This document shows positions 59,112 to 64,000 of a DNA stretch of 64,000 nucleotides, in pieces. The notes under the pieces are model-generated. The model was not told the origin of the DNA and ran no database searches. It saw nothing but the letters and a program-made list of their open reading frames with translations. Positions within the stretch are counted from its first letter, which is position 1, and every line of letters begins with the position of its first letter. The position numbers and the translations under genes are program-made. Origin of the DNA: Erodium maritimum (Eukaryota; Streptophyta; Magnoliopsida; Geraniales; Geraniaceae); the NCBI GenBank assembly GCA_963921825.1, contig OY997594.1:15629001-15693000 (forward strand), written 5' to 3'.

Positions 59112-60073
59112 CTCACACATAAAAGCTCTCTTCTACCTCCAGGTGAGGTTCCTTCTACCCTACTTAGGGTTCGTCGTCGTCGTCTTCGCCGTCCATTATC
59201 GTCCACCAGCCGCTCTCTCAGTCCGCCTGACATGAGCGTCGTCGCCTTCTGCTCCTTCTGCTCCGTCCGTTTTGCTTCCCGGGCGTCTCTCAGGTACTGG
59301 ATCCGATCTTTTGATAGGATAACCTGTTTTGTTTGATTGAATACCAGAGCCTGCTCCGCTTCCCGTTTCCGATCTGGCCTTCCTCCCCACCGCTCGCGAT
59401 TCGGTGCATCCTTCAATAGCCATCGTGGCCCTCCTGTCGCCGTTCTCCGGGATACGGGCTCCATGCGCCGTGCTCCATCTACAGCGGCCTCCCGCCCCAG
59501 AGCCACCTACCGCTGGCAAGGGTCCGCTCCCTCGATGGATCTGGGATCCGGGAGGAAGGACGACAAGTCGGGGTCTGCCTCCACGGCACCCGAAGTCGGG
59601 ACCCTCGATCTCGAACAAACCGTTGCGGGTCGAATCGTTGCTCTCGTCTTCTGCACTACTTCGAAAGATCCGGGCGAATCAAGACGAAGAATTGACGATA
59701 CTAGATCGCTCCAATGGCACGGGGCCTAGAAGAACTGGCATCACAGATTTGGTAGTTTGCTCTTTCGATCGTGTGCTAATTTTTTATCCTGTTTTAGGTC
59801 GAATAAATTATTGGTTATTCACTGTATTAGGTCGAATACCCTTTTGGCTCAATAAGTTTAGGACTTTGGTTTGTTATTTCTTTGTAACGTTGGATCGAGG
59901 TACACTTGAGTTCGGATCTGCGAATCAAAGCAGACTATATGTATGGAACCATGTGCGCCCGACGGGCTACGGCCGGTTGGGACAAAAAACTGGTATCCGG
60001 GACTGTTATGTCCCTCCTTGTAATCATGATATGAAATCGTAATACAACTACCTATTTCCCGTTTCAAAAAAAA
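59112..60073 (+). mobile_element. retroposon copy R1, about 0.96 kb, plus strand
   Basis: It is flanked by AACTATC[C/T]TTTTATACA (59095-59111 and 60074-60090), 17 bases with one difference, and ends in a poly-A tail after TTTCCCGTTTC. The 5' half is GC-rich with overlapping chance frames (up to 212 codons). The 3' half carries GAGTTCGGATCTGCG and AAAGCAGACTAT, shared with R2. This is the longest copy of the family in the window. Confidence 0.88.
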
Positions 60074-60090
60074 AACTATCTTTTTATACA

Positions 60091-61789
60091 TTAACCTCAT
60101 TTCATAGTTTTAAATTCTAGCTTTTAGTTGAACTTTCTCTTCGAGAATTTTCAAATTCTCTTCACTCATTTACTTATCTCTTACCTTGTTTTCCGGACTT
60201 AGGAGAACAAAAGTTAATAAATTTTAGCTTATCAAAAATAAAAACACCCACTTACCATAGTTTTGGAACAACATATACATAATTTAAACTTTTTGGAATG
60301 ATAATTTTTACCCAATATCTTTCAATTTACTAGTTTAAAGCAAAATAGTTGTGAAACCTCCTACTCGGAGTCTTCGATGTGCAAACAAGAGTTGAAAGGC
60401 TACAAACACAATTCCCTTGAACTGCTCCATCTTCTTTGAATCAGCTATCTCTCCTCTCGACTTCATTGGTGCCTTAATTCTAAGAATAGTCCCCGAATAT
60501 TATGAAGAAACTATTTCGAAGATTTTAAAATAATATTTTGTCTGAATAGATTAGTCCCTCTATTGATAAATTTGAATATTAGTATACATATGTTTATGTA
60601 TGTTTACGTAATTAGCCATATCGATGCCTCAATTCGGTGCCTATTTTTCGCATACCATTTTGTACACAATTTTCATACACATGCTACCCTCTCCCCTTAT
60701 GTGTACTTTCACACATTTTCCATTGACAAATTAATTTTTCTTCTCGTTCTTATTTTTCTTAAATTAAAGGATAAATTTTATATATCAACGAAAGATATAC
60801 ATACATATGATAAAAGTGTATGTAACAAAAAACATACATATTCTGACAACATAATAAAATACATATCATAAACTTCAACCGTACAACAAAATACACACCT
60901 AAAACGTAATAAATACACACTTATTGATGGTCAAACTAAAGACCACTCATATAAAATATTGAGTCTTGACCATTATATTTTCCCCTTGGAAACATCTTCC
61001 CCTTAAAATAAAAATTAAAGTGTGTGTAATAAATATTTATCTTGAACAATGAAAATGAATTTAATGTACCTATTTTGTATTTTCATTCTACTTATAATTT
61101 ATCTACCTATAATGTGATTGTGACATTCACCTTTTGGTGCTCCTCCTATATTTGTTCAAATCATAGACCTTTTCACTAACTTTCCTACTTTATAAATTAT
61201 CTTTACCAGTGGATCGACATTGGGTTTTAGACTACTCAAAGTTGGCCCTTATTAAGAACTCATGTTGAATCAAAGATTGATTGATTTATTATCAACTGAG
61301 TCTAAGAAGTAAATTTGTGAATGAAGAACTACTTGACTTGATATTTGCTCCAACATAGAAATAAATGTTGAGTCAATTTTCTTTTTAGAGAGACACGATA
61401 TATTAAGATTTTTTAGTCTAAAAGACTTTAGTTGTGCAGGATTTGTGTTTTTCGAAACTTTTCTTCGGTGATCGCAGCTTTACCGACCACCATCATCTCT
61501 AGTGTGAAGACATGGTTTTTCTCCTTGTACTTTTACGACTCCAACGAACCATTGAAGCTTGGTTTTTACATCGAATCCCCCCTCTCTCATCTCGAATATC
61601 TCCGACTGCAGGTGTCTATTATCATGCTGATAAAGGCCGACACTAGAGAGTTACTCTGCCCTTATTGTCTTCTACGATTATGTTTAGTCGATGGTCCAGT
61701 GGTTGTTCTACTGTGATATTCCCTGGTTGATCAGTGCTTCACGGGATTGTGTTTGTTCAGTGCGTTCTGGGAGTTGATATAGATATCTG
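60091..61789. other. noncoding spacer
   Basis: A/T-rich. A frame at 61432-61716 is unrecognised and may belong to the upstream part of the LINE that follows. Confidence 0.35.
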
Positions 61790-64000
61790 TATGGCATGAA
61801 ATTGCCAGGGACCGGGGTCTGATCAGAATAGGAAACAATTGCATGATATGGTTAAAAGAATTAAGCATGATGTGGTTTTCTTATCTGAAACCTACCACTC
61901 TAAAGAGAGTCGGTCACGGTCTCGACTAGCATTATTGCGTCGTAGCCTCGGTTTTCATGGGGGTACTGGCAGACCAGTAGAGGATAGAAAAGGAGGGGTG
62001 ATTATGTTCTGGTCGGATAAATGTCGGGTGGATTGTGATAGAAGTGGCACAAACTCATATTGATGCGCAGGTTTTCTATGAGCAGGATCAACCTTTCTGA
62101 TTTACTTGTCTTTATGGGGAACCGACAAGGGAATTTCGACATCGCACTTGGGATTTACTGCACAAGTTGGGAAGGGATACCCGACTACGAGAATGGCTAC
62201 TTATGGGGGACTTTAATTGCATCTTTTACCCAGACGAGAAGCGGGGTGGGTGGCCTTACTCTATTTCCCTTATGCAGATTTTTCAGCATGCTCTAAATGA
62301 TATTGGGGTTCAGGACATACCTATGGAGGGTTATCAGTTTACATGGACAAAAGGGAAGGATCCAGCTACTACGGTGGAAGTTAGACTGGAGACGACAATT
62401 ATGTCTTTATTTCTCAGGGATCGTTTCTCTTAGGCACAACTCTAGAATATAAGATACACCACGTCTGATCATATGTCGATTACCTTTCATCTGATAAAGG
62501 AGAAGAGGGATTGGGTGGACAGACAATTTCGTTTTGAGAATGCTTGGATTGAAGAGCCGTAATGTGGTAGACTGATACAACAAGAGTGGGCTCAACCGGC
62601 AGGTAGGCATATCAAGGTGGATATAAAGGAATTGGCATGTTTTTAAATATATGGGGGCAAACTGTTTACAAAAAGACAGCTAATACGATTCGAATATGCT
62701 AAAAAACTTTACATGAATTGAATACCGAAGGGATAGGCCGGGAATCAGATTACGACTTGCTATTCATAAGCAATATGAACAAGCACGTTGAAACAAGATA
62801 CTTTTTGACGACAACGTGCCATGCAACACTAACTAGTAGACGGGGATAGGAATACTAAATTCTTCATTGCCACAACCATAAATCTTCAAAGGAGAATCAA
62901 TATCAAAGTGTTGGAGAAAAATGTTGATATAACGGTCATTTGGGATATCGGGATGCAGTCACTGTTGGTCACAGTGGCAGATTTAGCTTTTACGATGAGG
63001 GGGCACCGATTTTTTTTTTTAATAATAATAATTGACATAAGAATAATATAAAACAACATTACAGTTATTAATATCGTATAAAACATTCTGATAAAAAACA
63101 TATCGTATAAAATTATAATAATTAGTATTTATTACAGAACAAGATACCGAAATGTCATATTTTGAAAATATTGTAAAACACTTTTTTGGTGCTAATACAA
63201 TAGAAAATATATTTCTCGACGTATATTATATCAATTGGTCTATTACTCGATTTATTCTTCTTATAAAAAAATTTGTGAGGTTCAATGATAGTAGTTATTA
63301 ACCCTTAAAAAAAATTTAAAACTCAAATTAAAAATAATCCTGAATTTTAAAACAATGACTTACATTAAACTTTTACACAAATTTAAAAACTTAAAAAATA
63401 TAAAATATAAAACAATTATAAAAGTAAGAAATTAATACAATTAAAACAATAACTTATAAATATAAGAAAATACAATTAAGAAGATAGAAAAAATATAATA
63501 ATAAATATATTTGTATGAAATAAATGGAAAGGAATCAAGTGATAATATATATTTTATAAATTTCAGGGGTATTTATATAAAAAAAATAGAATTTTGTGAA
63601 AAAAAATAAACATAAGTAAAATAGCTATTAATTTTTTGAAATTTGAGGGGGGAGGGGGCACGTGCCCCCGAGCATGATTATAGAAGAGAAAAATGTAGCA
63701 TTGGGGGTGAGAGTTTCGGATAAGGAAGTCCGAAACTAGAGTGGACCAAATAAATATCCTGGTCCGGATGGCCTAAACCCGCTTTTCTACCAGCACTATT
63801 GGTCCACTATTTGTAAGGAAGTAGTGACTTTTTTCGCCTAGACAGTAGCAACAGGCACCATAAATACAGATTTCAATAATAAGACCTTGTGCTTATCCCC
63901 AAGAACTAGGACCCTAAAAAGAGTTGTGGACTTGTGCCCCATAGCCCTTTGTAATGTCATTTATCGGGTCTTGTCCAAAGTGCTAGCTAATAAACTAAAA
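61790..64000 (+). pseudogene. second LINE ORF2, decayed, cut by the window edge
   Basis: The endonuclease start reads NCQGPGSDQNRKQLHDMV near 61802, where the usual Trp before NCQG is a TGA stop. FLSETYHSKE, then (after shifts) LMGDFNCIFYPDEKRGG and YQFTWTKGKDPATT follow to about 62430. At 62835-62920 DGDRNTKFFIATTINLQRRI matches the linker before the reverse transcriptase. At 63750-64000 come PGPDGLNPLFYQHYW, PIALCNVIYRVL and KVLANKLK of the reverse transcriptase. Many stops and shifts show it is old. It differs from the LINE at 16826-22993 and runs past the window. Confidence 0.85.
62965..63690. mobile_element. probable decayed hAT-like insertion inside the second LINE
   Basis: It begins CAGTGGCAGATTTAGC, like the left end of the MITE at 30317, and near 63655 has GGGGGCACGTGCCCCC, which also occurs in that MITE. 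A very A/T-rich 650-base centre separates them. The expected right end (CTCCGCTACTG) and a matching 8-base duplication are not found, so the right boundary is uncertain. It falls between the linker and the reverse transcriptase of the LINE. Confidence 0.5.

Noticed and set aside
59404..60042. 212-codon plus-strand ORF as a gene
   Set aside because: It is inside the R1 retroposon with a poly-A tail and duplication; no domain, and the frame runs into the shared 3' end.

Overview
This is a piece of a repeat-rich angiosperm nuclear genome, most likely a eudicot. It has spliced genes with GT-AG introns, plant-only families (a CYP735A cytokinin hydroxylase, an IST1-like ESCRT protein, a PFKWE-motif protein) and plant transposon families in several layers of nesting. 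Only three genes look intact: a single-exon Pro/Ser-rich protein (9479-10006), an IST1-like gene in four exons (43025-44342) and a CYP735A gene in four exons (53340-55837). A fourth host locus, an ALG6-like glucosyltransferase (about 46975-48420), is a broken copy that keeps its introns. No tRNA, rRNA, CRISPR or organellar block was seen.

Left part (1-24.5 kb): the window opens inside a minus-strand Ty3/gypsy element (gag remains, PBS, 3-kb LTR at 3739-6724) lying in the leader of a minus-strand Ty1/copia element (PBS and LTR, 7239-8821). Next come the small PFKWE gene, a GC-rich retroposon (about 10.48-11.91 kb), a solo gypsy LTR with a 5-bp target duplication (12592-15904) and a nearly full-length but decayed L1-type LINE (16826-22993) with a 13-bp target duplication.

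Centre (24.5-41.8 kb): the most striking structure is a nest. A hAT-type element (24513-41807, 8-bp duplication) contains a 16-kb Mutator-like element (25179-41174, 10-bp duplication). That element carries a FAR1/MULE-type transposase gene on the plus strand and a captured Ulp1-like cysteine protease gene on the minus strand, as in the Kaonashi-type MULEs of plants. It was itself invaded by a hAT MITE (30317-30536) and two solo gypsy LTRs (32498-35592 and 36492-39321), each with an exact duplication. Its introns and spacers, but not its exons, are full of TTGATAAA-like words, nearly all on one strand. This is the least explained signal in the window.

Right part (41.8-64 kb): the IST1-like gene, the ALG6-like relic and the CYP735A gene are separated by retroposons of two families. 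One family (45302-46091, 50396-50678, 59112-60073) shares a common 3' end. The other (10.48-11.91 kb, 50805-52713 and the LINE) shares the LINE 3' tail. CYP735A intron 3 holds a Mutator-like foldback MITE. The window ends in a second decayed LINE on the plus strand (from 61790). The three intact host genes do not form a pathway; the annotation is mainly a record of repeated insertion around sparse genes.
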